Of a stretch of DNA of 37,969 bases, positions 15,633 through 23,937 are shown piece by piece (position 1 is the first letter of the stretch; every line of letters starts with the position of its first letter). The stretch is from Acetothermia bacterium UBA3571. Its GTDB lineage: Bacteria > Bipolaricaulota > Bipolaricaulia > Bipolaricaulales > Bipolaricaulaceae. Below the pieces are notes generated by a model, which saw nothing but the letters and a program-made list of their open reading frames with translations, was not told the origin of the DNA and ran no database searches. The DNA lies in contig DFNI01000038.1 of the NCBI GenBank assembly GCA_002375995.1, positions 1 through 37,969 on the forward strand, given 5' to 3'. The position numbers were made by a program, and so were the translations under genes.

Positions 15633-16444
15633 GCCCCCACCCCCTTCACTTCCTCTCCGCCGAATGTCTGGTAGATGAAAGCGACGTTGTGATCTTAGGG
15701 GTTCCCCTGGAGCGCACCGTTAGTTTCCGCGGCGGCCCGGCCCAGGCCCCGAGCGCCATCCGTTACGCCTCCTGGTCCTTGGAATCCTTTTCCGTCCTTT
15801 CCAAACGGGATCTTTCGGACGTGGCCCTTTGCGATCTGGGGGACCTCGATGCGGAAAGATCGCTGGAGGAAATCCTGGAGGATCTGGAGCGGGAGGTCTC
15901 CGCGCTCGTCTCGGCGGGAAAGCGCCCCGTGGTACTGGGCGGGGAGCACACGGTCACTTTGGGATGTGTCCGGGGCGCCGTAAGCGCGCTGGGAAAACTA
16001 CAGCTCCTCGTTCTGGACGCCCACTCTGACCTCCGGGACGAGTACCTCGGGGAGCGGATCTCCCACGCCACCGTATCCCGCCGCGCGGGCGAGGTGGTGG
16101 ATCGGCTCTTTATAGTCGGGGCCCGATCCTTCGTCGGGCCCGAGCTCTCGGAACCCTTCTTCATAGCGCCCGCGGAGATCCCCGAGGTGCTCCAAAAGGA
16201 CGTCCCGGTGTGGCTTTCGGTGGACCTGGACGTTCTCGACCCCTCCCTCTGTCCCGGGGTGACCAATCCCGAACCCGGCGGCCTCTCTTACCATCAAGTG
16301 ATCGAGATCTTCCGTTGCCTCCGCGAGTACCCCGTGGCGGGGATGGATTTGGTAGAGCTCGCCCCGCCCTTCGACCCTTCCGGGATCTCGGCCATCACCG
16401 CCGCAAAGCTCCTCATTGAGGCGATCCTTCATTTCTGGGGATGA
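15629..16444 (+). CDS. speB: agmatinase-family ureohydrolase (probably aminopropylagmatinase)
   Basis: The 271-aa ureohydrolase has the two-manganese site spread over GGEHTVT, LDAHSDLR and SVDLDVLDPSLCPG, plus the TNPEPGG loop. It removes urea from agmatine or, more likely here, from aminopropylagmatine to yield spermidine directly. It sits between speE and truD with four-base ATGA overlaps on both sides, so translation is coupled. The N-terminal region is short, as in bacterial and archaeal forms rather than arginases. Confidence 0.92.
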   Translation: MSPHPLHFLSAECLVDESDVVILGVPLERTVSFRGGPAQAPSAIRYASWSLESFSVLSKRDLSDVALCDLGDLDAERSLEEILEDLEREVSALVSAGKRPVVLGGEHTVTLGCVRGAVSALGKLQLLVLDAHSDLRDEYLGERISHATVSRRAGEVVDRLFIVGARSFVGPELSEPFFIAPAEIPEVLQKDVPVWLSVDLDVLDPSLCPGVTNPEPGGLSYHQVIEIFRCLREYPVAGMDLVELAPPFDPSGISAITAAKLLIEAILHFWG

Positions 16445-17604
16445 GGCTGAAGGCGCGCCCGGAAGATTTCCGGGTGGAGGAGCTCATCGAGCTTCCCCGT
16501 GGTCCCGGACGCTACACCTACTTGCGGGTGGAGAAGCGGGGCATCCCCACCATGGCCGCCCAGATCCTCTTGGCGAGGGAACTCGGCATCTCCCCAAAGG
16601 AAATTTTCTTCCCCGCCCTCAAGGACGCCCATGCGGTGACGGTCCAGTACGGCAGCGTAGCCGGAAGGGTGGAGGGGCCGGTGGAGCTTCCCGGCGTCCG
16701 GGCGGAGGCGGTGGGAGTCGGACCCCGGAGGCTCTCCACGGCCGATCTGCGTGGCAACCGCTTTCAGGTCGTGGTACGGGATCTCGGCGATGAGGCCGAA
16801 AGGTTAGCGGAGGAGCTCCGGCGCCTCGGAGAGGAAGGATTTCCCAACTACTTCGACGAGCAGCGGTTCGGCTCCCTGGGAGAGCGGGGTTCCCCGGGGA
16901 AGGCGGTGTTACTGCGGGACGCCGAGGGGGCGCTCAGGTTCTACCTGGCCGAGGAGCTCCGCGGCGATCCCGAGGAAGTGCGGCGGTTCAAGGCCCTCGC
17001 CCGAGAACATTGGGGCGATTGGAAGTATCTTTTGGAACATGCCCCTAAGCCCTCCAACTTCCGCAGCGTCCTCACCTTCCTGGCGGACCATCCGAAGGCC
17101 TACCGGAAGGCCCTGAACCTAATTCCCCCCAGGCTCCTTTCGCTCTTCCTCTCCACGTACCAATCGCTCCTTTGGAACCGGATTCTTTCCCGCTGGATTT
17201 CCCGCGTATTCCCACGGCATGTAGAAGTGGAAATCGCGGGAGAGGGGCACCGTGTGCCCCTCTCCGTTCCGCATGAGATCGTTCCGCGCTTGAAGGAAGA
17301 GAGACTCCCGCTTCCGCATCTGCGGGCGCGATACGGGGAGGAGTGGGCGGGGATCGTGGGGGAGGTGCTGGCAGAGGAGGGGGTAACGCTGAAAGACCTC
17401 AAGGCGCGGATCGTGGAGCGGGCGTATCTATCCAAGGCCGAACGTCCCATCTGGTGTTTCCCAGGGGAGCTCGAGGTGGGTGACCCCCGCGAGGACGAAC
17501 TCTTCCCCGGCAAGGTAGCTTTGGAAGTCTCCTTCGCCCTTCCGCCGGGTTCCTACGCCACCCTGCTTGTCCGCTGCGCCCACGCCCGGGCCCTTCGCAA
17601 TTAG
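16441..17604 (+). CDS. truD: tRNA pseudouridine synthase D
   Basis: TruD makes pseudouridine 13 in tRNA. The 387-aa protein carries the catalytic motif FPALKDAHAVTVQ with Asp62, the RGNRFQVVVRD segment and FPNYFDEQRFGS, all diagnostic. It lies at the end of the polyamine operon, overlapping speB by four bases, so polyamine and tRNA-modification genes are co-expressed. The pairing has no obvious metabolic reason, though both could serve RNA stability at high temperature (inference). Its end overlaps the convergent rpiB-like gene. Confidence 0.93.
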   Translation: MRLKARPEDFRVEELIELPRGPGRYTYLRVEKRGIPTMAAQILLARELGISPKEIFFPALKDAHAVTVQYGSVAGRVEGPVELPGVRAEAVGVGPRRLSTADLRGNRFQVVVRDLGDEAERLAEELRRLGEEGFPNYFDEQRFGSLGERGSPGKAVLLRDAEGALRFYLAEELRGDPEEVRRFKALAREHWGDWKYLLEHAPKPSNFRSVLTFLADHPKAYRKALNLIPPRLLSLFLSTYQSLLWNRILSRWISRVFPRHVEVEIAGEGHRVPLSVPHEIVPRLKEERLPLPHLRARYGEEWAGIVGEVLAEEGVTLKDLKARIVERAYLSKAERPIWCFPGELEVGDPREDELFPGKVALEVSFALPPGSYATLLVRCAHARALRN

Positions 17605-18062
17605 GCCTCGGGTGAGAAGTATTTACGCTCGATCTCCTCCACTTTACGAATGTTGCGGAGATCGAATTCATCAGTTCCGTAAGGGGTTGAAAACCAGGCC
17701 TCGAGTATCTCCTGGGCCACTGGGATCGAGGTAAGCCGGAGGCTCATCACCAGGACGTTGGCGTGGTTCCACCGCCTGGCCCCTCGGGCCGTCTCGGCGT
17801 CCACACACAGGGCCGCCCGGATCCCGGGGACCTTGTTGGCGACGATGCAGACCCCCGTGCCGGTCCAACAGAAGAGGATCCCCTCGTCACAGTGTCCCCG
17901 GGCCACGGCCTCCGCCACCCGCTTGCCCACCTCGGCCCACTCTACATCCTCCCCGGCCAACGGCCCGAAGAGCTCCACGTCGTGGCCCCGGCGCCGGAGC
18001 TCGTCGACCACGAAATCGGTGAGCTCCGTCCGCTCGTCGCTTCCCACCGCGATCCTCACCAT
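17601..18062 (-). CDS. rpiB: RpiB/LacAB-family sugar-phosphate isomerase, divergent subfamily
   Basis: The 153-aa protein has the RpiB fold: catalytic-position Cys65 in FCWTGTGVCIVANKVPGIRAA and ARRWNHANVLVMSLR. It departs from classic ribose-5-phosphate isomerase B: the GSDHAG start is GSDERT, CGTGIG is CWTGTG, and the His before NDAN is Trp. The substrate may thus not be ribose 5-phosphate. ATG 18062 is preferred over the adjoining GTG because GAAGGGGGTG precedes it. It is the last gene of the minus-strand transporter operon, 27 bases after the HAD gene. Confidence 0.85.
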   Translation of the reverse strand: MVRIAVGSDERTELTDFVVDELRRRGHDVELFGPLAGEDVEWAEVGKRVAEAVARGHCDEGILFCWTGTGVCIVANKVPGIRAALCVDAETARGARRWNHANVLVMSLRLTSIPVAQEILEAWFSTPYGTDEFDLRNIRKVEEIERKYFSPEA

Positions 18063-18089
18063 CACCCCCTTCCCGAACGCCGGCCCGGT

Positions 18090-18869
18090 TCAGCGAGTGA
18101 GCAACTCGGGGAGCTCGGCGACGGAGGAGATCACGATATCGGCGGCACGCCGGAGCTCGGCCGGCCCGTGGGCCATAGCTACCCCCACCCCGGCGTAACG
18201 CACCATCTCGAGGTCGTTGAGCTGATCTCCCACGGCCACCACCTTGTCCCGGGGGATCCCCAGGCGATCGCACAGAAAGCGGAGGGCCGCGCCCTTGGAT
18301 GCTCCCCGGGGAAGGACCTCCAGGTAATCCACCTCCGAGCGCACCACCGTGATCCCGGGCAGCGCCCGCTCAAGCTCCCTTTGGAGCTCCCCCAAGACCT
18401 CGGGTTCTCCAAGAAGAAGGAGCTTCAGCGGCGGGAAGTTGAGGAAAGAGGGGAGATCACCCACTTCCCGAGTTGGAAGTTTTTCTTTCATCTGGAACCG
18501 GGCGATGCGGGGGGTGACCCGCTCCACGTACAGGGTGGGATCGTGGATATCCCGGTAGACCTCGGCGTCCACGGGGAAATCCCGCGCGATCCCCAGGGCC
18601 GCCCGGGCCTCCTCCACGGTTAAGCGCCGCTTATAGAGCGCCCTTCCCGCGAGGAACTCGTACACCACCGCCCCGTTGTAAAGGATCACCGGGAGGGTCA
18701 CCCCCAGGCTCGTCACGAAGGGTCTCGCCGAGGCGAGCGACCTCCCGGTGGCGAGGGTGATCCAGAATTGCCGAGAAAGTGCTCCCAACGCGGCGTGGGT
18801 CGCCGGGGACAAACGATGATCGGGATCGAGCAAGGTCCCATCCAGATCGAACACGAGAAGGCGCGGCAT
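18090..18869 (-). CDS. HAD-superfamily (Cof type) sugar-phosphate phosphatase
   Basis: The 259-aa enzyme is a HAD-IIB hydrolase. Motif I is FDLDGTLLD (both Asp present), motif II lies in TLATGRS, motif III is the Lys of ASKGAAL, and motif IV is GDQLNDLEM. The C2-type cap sits between motifs II and III. Cof-type enzymes dephosphorylate sugar phosphates and related compounds with loose specificity. It starts four bases after the transporter ATPase ends and precedes the RpiB-like isomerase, which hints that the transporter brings in a phosphorylated sugar. Confidence 0.88.
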   Translation of the reverse strand: MPRLLVFDLDGTLLDPDHRLSPATHAALGALSRQFWITLATGRSLASARPFVTSLGVTLPVILYNGAVVYEFLAGRALYKRRLTVEEARAALGIARDFPVDAEVYRDIHDPTLYVERVTPRIARFQMKEKLPTREVGDLPSFLNFPPLKLLLLGEPEVLGELQRELERALPGITVVRSEVDYLEVLPRGASKGAALRFLCDRLGIPRDKVVAVGDQLNDLEMVRYAGVGVAMAHGPAELRRAADIVISSVAELPELLTR

Positions 18870-18873
18870 GTGC

Positions 18874-19953
18874 TCACTCTTTGAGAAGGTGGATGCTCTG
18901 GCGGTGGAACCGGACCCCGACCCGTGTCCCCTCGGAGAGGAACCCCTTCTCCTGGGGGCTCAGGACCTCCACCTCCAGGGTCTCTCCGCCTGGGAGGGCG
19001 AGCTTGTAGGTGGCCAGGGAGCCGGTGTAGTGGGCGAAGGTCACGGTGGCCACGACGTCCCCTTCTCCCTCGGGGAGGACGTCCACCGCCTCGGGACGCA
19101 CCACTGCCACGACCTCATCCCCCTCCCGCAGCCCCGCCACGGCGGGCACCTCCAGGCGCACCCCCTCTAGAAGCTCGATCTCTAGTTGCCCGTCCCGAAC
19201 GCCCCGCACCTTGGCGGAGAGGAAGTTAGCCCGGCCGATGAAGTCAGCCACGAACCGGTTGGCGGGATGGGAGTAGATCTCGTACGGAGGGCCAATCTGT
19301 TGGAGCTTTCCCTCGTGCATCACCGCGATCCTGTCGGAGATGGCCATGGCCTCGGCCTGATCGTGGGTCACGTACAGGCTTGTGATCTCCAACTCTTTCT
19401 GAAGCTTGCGTATCTGCTCCCGGGTTTCCACCCGGAGCTTGGCGTCGAGGTTGGAGAGGGGCTCGTCGAACAGGAGGACCTTGGGCTCGATAACCAATGC
19501 CCGACAGAGGGCGACGCGCTGCTGTTGGCCGCCGGAGAGCTCCCGGGGATAACGGCGCTCGAGCCCCTCGAGGTTCACAAGCTTCAGGGCCTCCCTCACG
19601 CGGCGGCGCACCTCATCCCGGGGGAGGTGGCGGAGCTTGAGGCCGAAGGCCACGTTCTCGAACACGGTCATGTGGGGAAAGAGGCCGTAGGACTGGAACA
19701 CGGTGGCCGTGTCCCGGCGTTGTGGCGGAAGGTGGGTGACGCGCTTCCCACCCAGATAGACTTCCCCTTCGGTGGGGATCTCGAACCCCCCCACCAGCCT
19801 CAGGGTAGTGGTCTTCCCACAGCCCGAGGGGCCGAGTAAGGTCACGAGCTCCCCCTTCTCCACTTCGAGATCCAGGTGGTCCACGGCCACCACCGATTCC
19901 CGGTGTGAGTGGAACACCTTGGTCAGGTTCTCCAATCGGACCTCAACGGGCAC
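18874..19953 (-). CDS. ABC transporter ATPase, FbpC/AfuC/PotA type
   Basis: The 359-aa ATPase has Walker A GPSGCGKTTT (41-50), a Q-loop at VFQSYGLFPHM, signature LSGGQQQR, Walker B VLLFDEPLSNLD and the VTHDQAEAM switch. A TOBE-type C-terminal domain of about 120 residues follows, as in ferric-iron, hexose-phosphate and spermidine importers. The GTG at 19953 is chosen because AGGAGGT lies seven bases upstream; an ATG at 19989 would add a Ser/Gly-rich run. It overlaps the permease gene by 11 bases. Confidence 0.92.
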   Translation of the reverse strand: MPVEVRLENLTKVFHSHRESVVAVDHLDLEVEKGELVTLLGPSGCGKTTTLRLVGGFEIPTEGEVYLGGKRVTHLPPQRRDTATVFQSYGLFPHMTVFENVAFGLKLRHLPRDEVRRRVREALKLVNLEGLERRYPRELSGGQQQRVALCRALVIEPKVLLFDEPLSNLDAKLRVETREQIRKLQKELEITSLYVTHDQAEAMAISDRIAVMHEGKLQQIGPPYEIYSHPANRFVADFIGRANFLSAKVRGVRDGQLEIELLEGVRLEVPAVAGLREGDEVVAVVRPEAVDVLPEGEGDVVATVTFAHYTGSLATYKLALPGGETLEVEVLSPQEKGFLSEGTRVGVRFHRQSIHLLKE

Positions 19954-21613
19954 GTTGCCACCTCCTGAGGATGAGCTTCCCGAGGACATTATCCAAGAGC
20001 AATATCACTGAAAGCACCACCACGATGATCACTACCCCGTACGCCGCGGCCTGGGAGAGGTCGGCGTTGTCCACCTCATGCAATAACGCCACGGTGATGA
20101 GCTGCCACTGGGCCGAGACTACGAACACCACCGCGGAGATGGCGGTGACACAACGCACGAAGATATAGACCATCCCGGAGATGAACGCCGGAGAAATGAG
20201 GGGAAGGACGACGCGCCTGAACGCCCGTGAGAACCCGGCCCCGAGATCCACCGCCGCCTCTTCAATGGCGGGGTCGACCTGTTGGAGCATGGCCACCGCC
20301 TCGCGGATCCCCACCGGCATACGGCGGAAGATGAAAACAAGGGCGATGATGGCCGCGGTCCCGGTGAGCTGTAGCGGCGGTTTGTGGAACGCGAGGATGT
20401 ACCCGATCCCCACGATGGTTCCGGGGATGGCGAAGTTAAGCATGGACAGGAAGTCCATGAGGCCCCGTCCCGGGAACCGCTTGCGGGTAACCAAATACGC
20501 GATCACCACCGCCAAGATCCCCCCGATGGGGGTGGCCATCCCCGCGATCTTCAGAGTATCCAGGAGATAGTCGAGGCCGGTGCTGAACACGTAGCGGAAG
20601 TTCTCCAAGGTGAGGGTGTTATCCAGGCCCCACATGCGTGTGAGCGAGCCATAGAAGACGAGACCATAAAAAAGGAGGATGACCCCCGAAAGCACACATA
20701 ACACCGTGAACAGACCCCATTTCAGCCCGGGGGATGTGGCCTTGAGGGAGGAGGGGGTGGGACGGCCGGTGACGGTAACGTAGGAGCGACGCGAGACCCA
20801 GTACCGCTGGAGCACGAACGCAAGGAGCGTGGGCACAAGGAGGATCACCGAGAGCGTCGCCGCCAAAGGCAAGTTGTACATCCCCGTCACCGCCAGGTAC
20901 GCCTGGGTGGTGAGCACGGGGTAGTGGCCCTGGATGACGATGGGGTTCCCGAAGTCCTCCAGGGAACGGATGAAGACGAGGAGGAGCGCCGAGGCGATCC
21001 CCGGGGTGGCCAGGGGCAGGGTCACCTTGAAGAAGGTCCTGAGCCGCGAGGCCCCGAGATCCAACGCCGATTCCTCCAGCGCAGGGTCGATCCCCGAGAG
21101 TACCCCCTCCAGCGTCATGAACGCCAGGGGGAAGTAGGCCAGGGTCTCGGTGAGGACCAACCCCGGGAGCCCATAGATATCCCAATCGATCCCGAACCTC
21201 GTGCGCAAAAACTCCGTGATGAGACCGTGGTTTCCCAAAAGGAGGATGGCCGCGAGGGCGATCAGGAAAGGCGGCGAGATGATGGGAAAGGTGGCAATCA
21301 CTTTGAACAGCGATTTTCCCGGGATATCGGTCCGAGTCACTGCATAAGCGAAGACGAACCCGATGGTGGTCCCGATCAGCGAGACCAACGCTCCCACGGT
21401 AAGGGAATTTAGGAACGGTTTGATGAGGTACCGTCGTTGGAAGAACTGGAGGAAATACTTAGGGTTGAACTCGCCACGGTAAAAGAGGCTCGTGGTGAGC
21501 ACCCTCACCAGCGGATAGACGATGAAGAGCGCGAGCAAGGCGAACATCAATGTGACCAAAAAGAGAAGGAAAGGATCATTTACGAGACGCCTGAGTTCCT
21601 TGTATCTTTCCAT
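19943..21613 (-). CDS. ABC transporter permease, fused two-domain (FbpB/AfuB/ThiP type)
   Basis: The 556-aa membrane protein has about 12 hydrophobic segments and two EAA loops, EESALDLGASRLRTFFKVTLP (from residue 180) and EEAAVDLGAGFSRAFRRVVLP (from residue 451). It is therefore a fused pair of permease domains, the arrangement of FbpB, AfuB and ThiP. One such protein suffices for an importer. It lies between the AfuA-like binding protein and the ATPase. No strong ribosome binding site precedes the ATG. Thiamine and sugar-phosphate roles are both possible from context. Confidence 0.9.
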   Translation of the reverse strand: MERYKELRRLVNDPFLLFLVTLMFALLALFIVYPLVRVLTTSLFYRGEFNPKYFLQFFQRRYLIKPFLNSLTVGALVSLIGTTIGFVFAYAVTRTDIPGKSLFKVIATFPIISPPFLIALAAILLLGNHGLITEFLRTRFGIDWDIYGLPGLVLTETLAYFPLAFMTLEGVLSGIDPALEESALDLGASRLRTFFKVTLPLATPGIASALLLVFIRSLEDFGNPIVIQGHYPVLTTQAYLAVTGMYNLPLAATLSVILLVPTLLAFVLQRYWVSRRSYVTVTGRPTPSSLKATSPGLKWGLFTVLCVLSGVILLFYGLVFYGSLTRMWGLDNTLTLENFRYVFSTGLDYLLDTLKIAGMATPIGGILAVVIAYLVTRKRFPGRGLMDFLSMLNFAIPGTIVGIGYILAFHKPPLQLTGTAAIIALVFIFRRMPVGIREAVAMLQQVDPAIEEAAVDLGAGFSRAFRRVVLPLISPAFISGMVYIFVRCVTAISAVVFVVSAQWQLITVALLHEVDNADLSQAAAYGVVIIVVVLSVILLLDNVLGKLILRRWQRAR

Positions 21614-21682
21614 GGGCCGCCGGATTTTAGCCGCTCCTTAAGCCGGGATCACCACCATCTATAGTTTTTCCAATCGCTGGCC

Positions 21683-21717
21683 AAAAAGAAAAAGCGGGGG
21701 GCACTTCAGCCCCCCGC
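21683..21717 (-). terminator. intrinsic terminator after the AfuA-like gene
   Basis: GCGGGGGGC (21694-21702) and GCCCCCCGC (21709-21717) form a perfect 9-bp stem with a six-base loop, followed on the minus strand by TTTTTCTTTTT. It lies between the binding-protein gene and its permease, so it probably attenuates rather than fully stops transcription, giving more binding protein than permease. This is common in importer operons. Confidence 0.9.
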
Positions 21718-21732
21718 CCTGGACTGTCCCCA

Positions 21733-22728
21733 TCAATACCCGGTGGCTTCGCGCCACAACTCGATCAGGCGGTCGCGGTTCTGTGCGGCCCAGAGGGCAT
21801 CGTAGTTCACCAGCGGGAGCTGATCAGCAGTGACGAGGCCCTCGGCGAGCTCCGCCTCGGGGTTCAGCGGCAACCGATACCACTTCTTGAACAGCGACTG
21901 GGCCTCAGCCGAAAGCATCCAGTCGTAGAAGATCTTGGCGAGCTCGAGCTCGGGGCCGCCCTTGAGGAGGGCCATGCCGCCCACCTCGTAGCCGGTGCCT
22001 TCCTTGGGGAAGGAGAGGACCACCGGGTACCCCTTGGCGATCCCCTTGGCGATGATGTCGTGGGCGAAGGCGATGCCGCCCGCCACCTCGCCCAGGCCTA
22101 CCTCGGTCACACAGGCCGAACCGGCCCTGGTATAGTGGTGGATCTGCTCAGATAGCTTCTTCTCGAACTCCAGGGCTTTCTCTTCGCCCAAGAGGAACAC
22201 CAAGGTGGCCAGGCGCGTATACCCGGTCCCGGAGGTGTAGGGATAGGCCATGGAGAGTTCGCCCTTGAACACCGGGTCCAGGAGGTCATACCAAGAGTCT
22301 GGGGGCTCGATCCCGTGTTTCTCGAGGAAGTCCTTGTTGGTCACAAACCCGATGAAGCCGAGATAGATCCCGACCCAGTAGCCCTCAGGGTCCTTGAACT
22401 TCTTGTCCAAGTACTGCCAGCCCAGGGACTCGGTGTAGGGCTCGAGCAAGCCGTCCATCTTGGCCACGATGTAGGTGTCGCTCGGGCCACCGAACCAGAG
22501 GCTCGCTTGAGGTTTACCTGCCTCGGCGCGGAGCCGGGCGAGCACCTCGCCGGCGGAGAGCCGCACCCACTCTACCTTGATGTCGGGATGGGTTTTTTCG
22601 AAGGCCTCGATGTAAATCTTCGCCTCGTCGACATCCAAAGCGGTGTAGAGGTGGAGCACTTTCTTCTCCGCTAAACCTACGATCGCAAGCGAGAGGAACA
22701 ACACTCCGAAGATAAGGAGCTTACGCAT
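21733..22728 (-). CDS. AfuA/FbpA-like periplasmic substrate-binding protein
   Basis: The 331-aa protein starts with a signal peptide (MRKLLIFGVLFLSLAIVGLA) and has the type-II binding-protein fold: VLHLYTALDVDEAK, ASLWFGGPSDTYIVAK, the TSGTGYTRLATLVFLLGEEKA stretch, GIAFAHDII, and EGTGYEVGGMALLKGG. The FGGPSD, HD and EGTGYE segments resemble AfuA, a hexose-6-phosphate binder once taken for an iron protein, more than ferric-binding FbpA with its tyrosine pair. Aminoethylphosphonate binders are another relative. A strong AAGGAGGTG precedes the ATG. The linked phosphatase and isomerase support a sugar-phosphate ligand, but this is inference. Confidence 0.85.
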   Translation of the reverse strand: MRKLLIFGVLFLSLAIVGLAEKKVLHLYTALDVDEAKIYIEAFEKTHPDIKVEWVRLSAGEVLARLRAEAGKPQASLWFGGPSDTYIVAKMDGLLEPYTESLGWQYLDKKFKDPEGYWVGIYLGFIGFVTNKDFLEKHGIEPPDSWYDLLDPVFKGELSMAYPYTSGTGYTRLATLVFLLGEEKALEFEKKLSEQIHHYTRAGSACVTEVGLGEVAGGIAFAHDIIAKGIAKGYPVVLSFPKEGTGYEVGGMALLKGGPELELAKIFYDWMLSAEAQSLFKKWYRLPLNPEAELAEGLVTADQLPLVNYDALWAAQNRDRLIELWREATGY

Positions 22729-22808
22729 GGTTCACCTCCTTGAGGGGTTTATACTCAGAATTTTTCCCTGCGGGTTTCACCTCCCTCTCATCCTAACGTT
22801 CGCAATTT

Positions 22809-22838
22809 AGGATAGCGTTCCCCGTGCGTTCGCGTCAA
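22809..22838 (-). promoter_or_regulatory. promoter with overlapping dyad for the transporter operon
   Basis: On the minus strand TTGACG (22838-22833) and TATCCT (22814-22809) are 18 bases apart. A 7-bp inverted repeat, ATCCTAA and TTAGGAT separated by 10 bases, covers the -10 and the start point (about 22790-22813). It could be an operator or an RNA hairpin. Confidence 0.55.
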
Positions 22839-22865
22839 GGCCACGGGGAGGACCGCGTAGGCGTG

Positions 22866-22895
22866 AAAAAGAGCAGGGCCCGTGGGGGCCCCGCT
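22866..22895 (-). terminator. intrinsic terminator after thiB
   Basis: On the minus strand AGCGGGGCCC pairs with GGGCCCTGCT around a CCAC loop, with one mismatch, followed by CTTTTT. It lies about 20 bases after the thiB stop and separates the thiamine unit from the downstream transporter operon, which has its own promoter. Confidence 0.85.
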
Positions 22896-22914
22896 GTCTG
22901 ACCTCTACCGGGGA

Positions 22915-23937
22915 TCAATCCGCAATCAAGAGGCTTTGCCAAGCCGAGATCCAGGTCTCGAGTTTCTCCGCTACCTCGGTGGGAGGAAGCCAAGCGGGGG
23001 TCTCGGGGACCACCGCGTACTCCGCGAACCCTTCGGGGAGTTCCGCGACCTGGCTCACCGGGAACATCCACTGGGTGGTGGGGATCATCTCCTGGACCTC
23101 CTTCGAGAGGACGAGGTCCATGAACGCGTGGGCGAGCTTTACCTGGTCCGTCCCCTTCACGACCCCCATCCACTCCACGAATCGGTAGGCCTCGCCGTCC
23201 AGGAGCGCCACCCGGTACCGGAGCGATTGGTACTCGATCCAGGAGTAGGCGGTATCGGTGGTGAAGGAAAGGACGATGGGGGCCTCCCCGGCCAGGAACA
23301 TGTCGTAGGCCTCGGACCAACCCTTGGTCACAACGAGCACGTTCCGCAAGAACGCCCGCCAGAAATCCACCCAGCCCCTCTCCCCGAAACGCCAGATGGT
23401 CCAGAGGAGGAAGGCCCGTCCGGTGGAGGAGGTCCTGGGGTCCTGGACGATAATCTTCCCCTTGAGCTCGCAGCGGAGGAGATCGGCGAAGTTTTCCGGC
23501 ACGAGCTTTTCGGGAAGCACCTGCGAGTCGTAGACGAACGCCACGTACCCTTGGTCGAAGGGCAGGGCCATGCCTTGCGGCTCGATTCCGAGGAGTTCAC
23601 CAGGGACATGGGCGATGTTCGGGATGAGCTCAGGATCGTAGGGCTCGAGATATGTGCTCGCCCGGACGAGGTCCGCGTCGCTTATCCCCAAGAATACATC
23701 GGCCTCGGTCCCTCCGGCCTCGATCTCGGCGATCATCCGGGAGAGGGTTTCGGATGATCCCCCGGGGGCGATCCAGATGAGGTCCACCCCGGGGTGGGCG
23801 GCCTCGAAGGCCTCCTCGATCTTCGCCGCCGGGCCCCAGGAGACGAAGGAGTCGTAGGTGTAAACGTAGAACTCCTCCGCCCCCAAGGCCACGGCGCCCA
23901 GCAAAGCCACTGCTGCCACAACTCCGAAGATCTTCAT
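22915..23937 (-). CDS. thiB: thiamine-type ABC transporter substrate-binding protein
   Basis: The 340-aa periplasmic protein has a signal peptide (MKIFGVVAAVALLGAVALGA) and ThiB/TbpA-family motifs: FYVYTYDSFVSWGPAAKIEEAF, ALPFDQGYVAFVYDS, VVTKGWSEAYDMFLAGEAP and SFTTDTAYSWIEY (each read in part). ThiB binds thiamine and its phosphates. It overlaps thiL by four bases and lies in the same TPP-riboswitch unit, which supports the assignment. The unit has no thiP or thiQ; the nearest permease and ATPase are in the next operon downstream on the same strand. Confidence 0.88.
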   Translation of the reverse strand: MKIFGVVAAVALLGAVALGAEEFYVYTYDSFVSWGPAAKIEEAFEAAHPGVDLIWIAPGGSSETLSRMIAEIEAGGTEADVFLGISDADLVRASTYLEPYDPELIPNIAHVPGELLGIEPQGMALPFDQGYVAFVYDSQVLPEKLVPENFADLLRCELKGKIIVQDPRTSSTGRAFLLWTIWRFGERGWVDFWRAFLRNVLVVTKGWSEAYDMFLAGEAPIVLSFTTDTAYSWIEYQSLRYRVALLDGEAYRFVEWMGVVKGTDQVKLAHAFMDLVLSKEVQEMIPTTQWMFPVSQVAELPEGFAEYAVVPETPAWLPPTEVAEKLETWISAWQSLLIAD

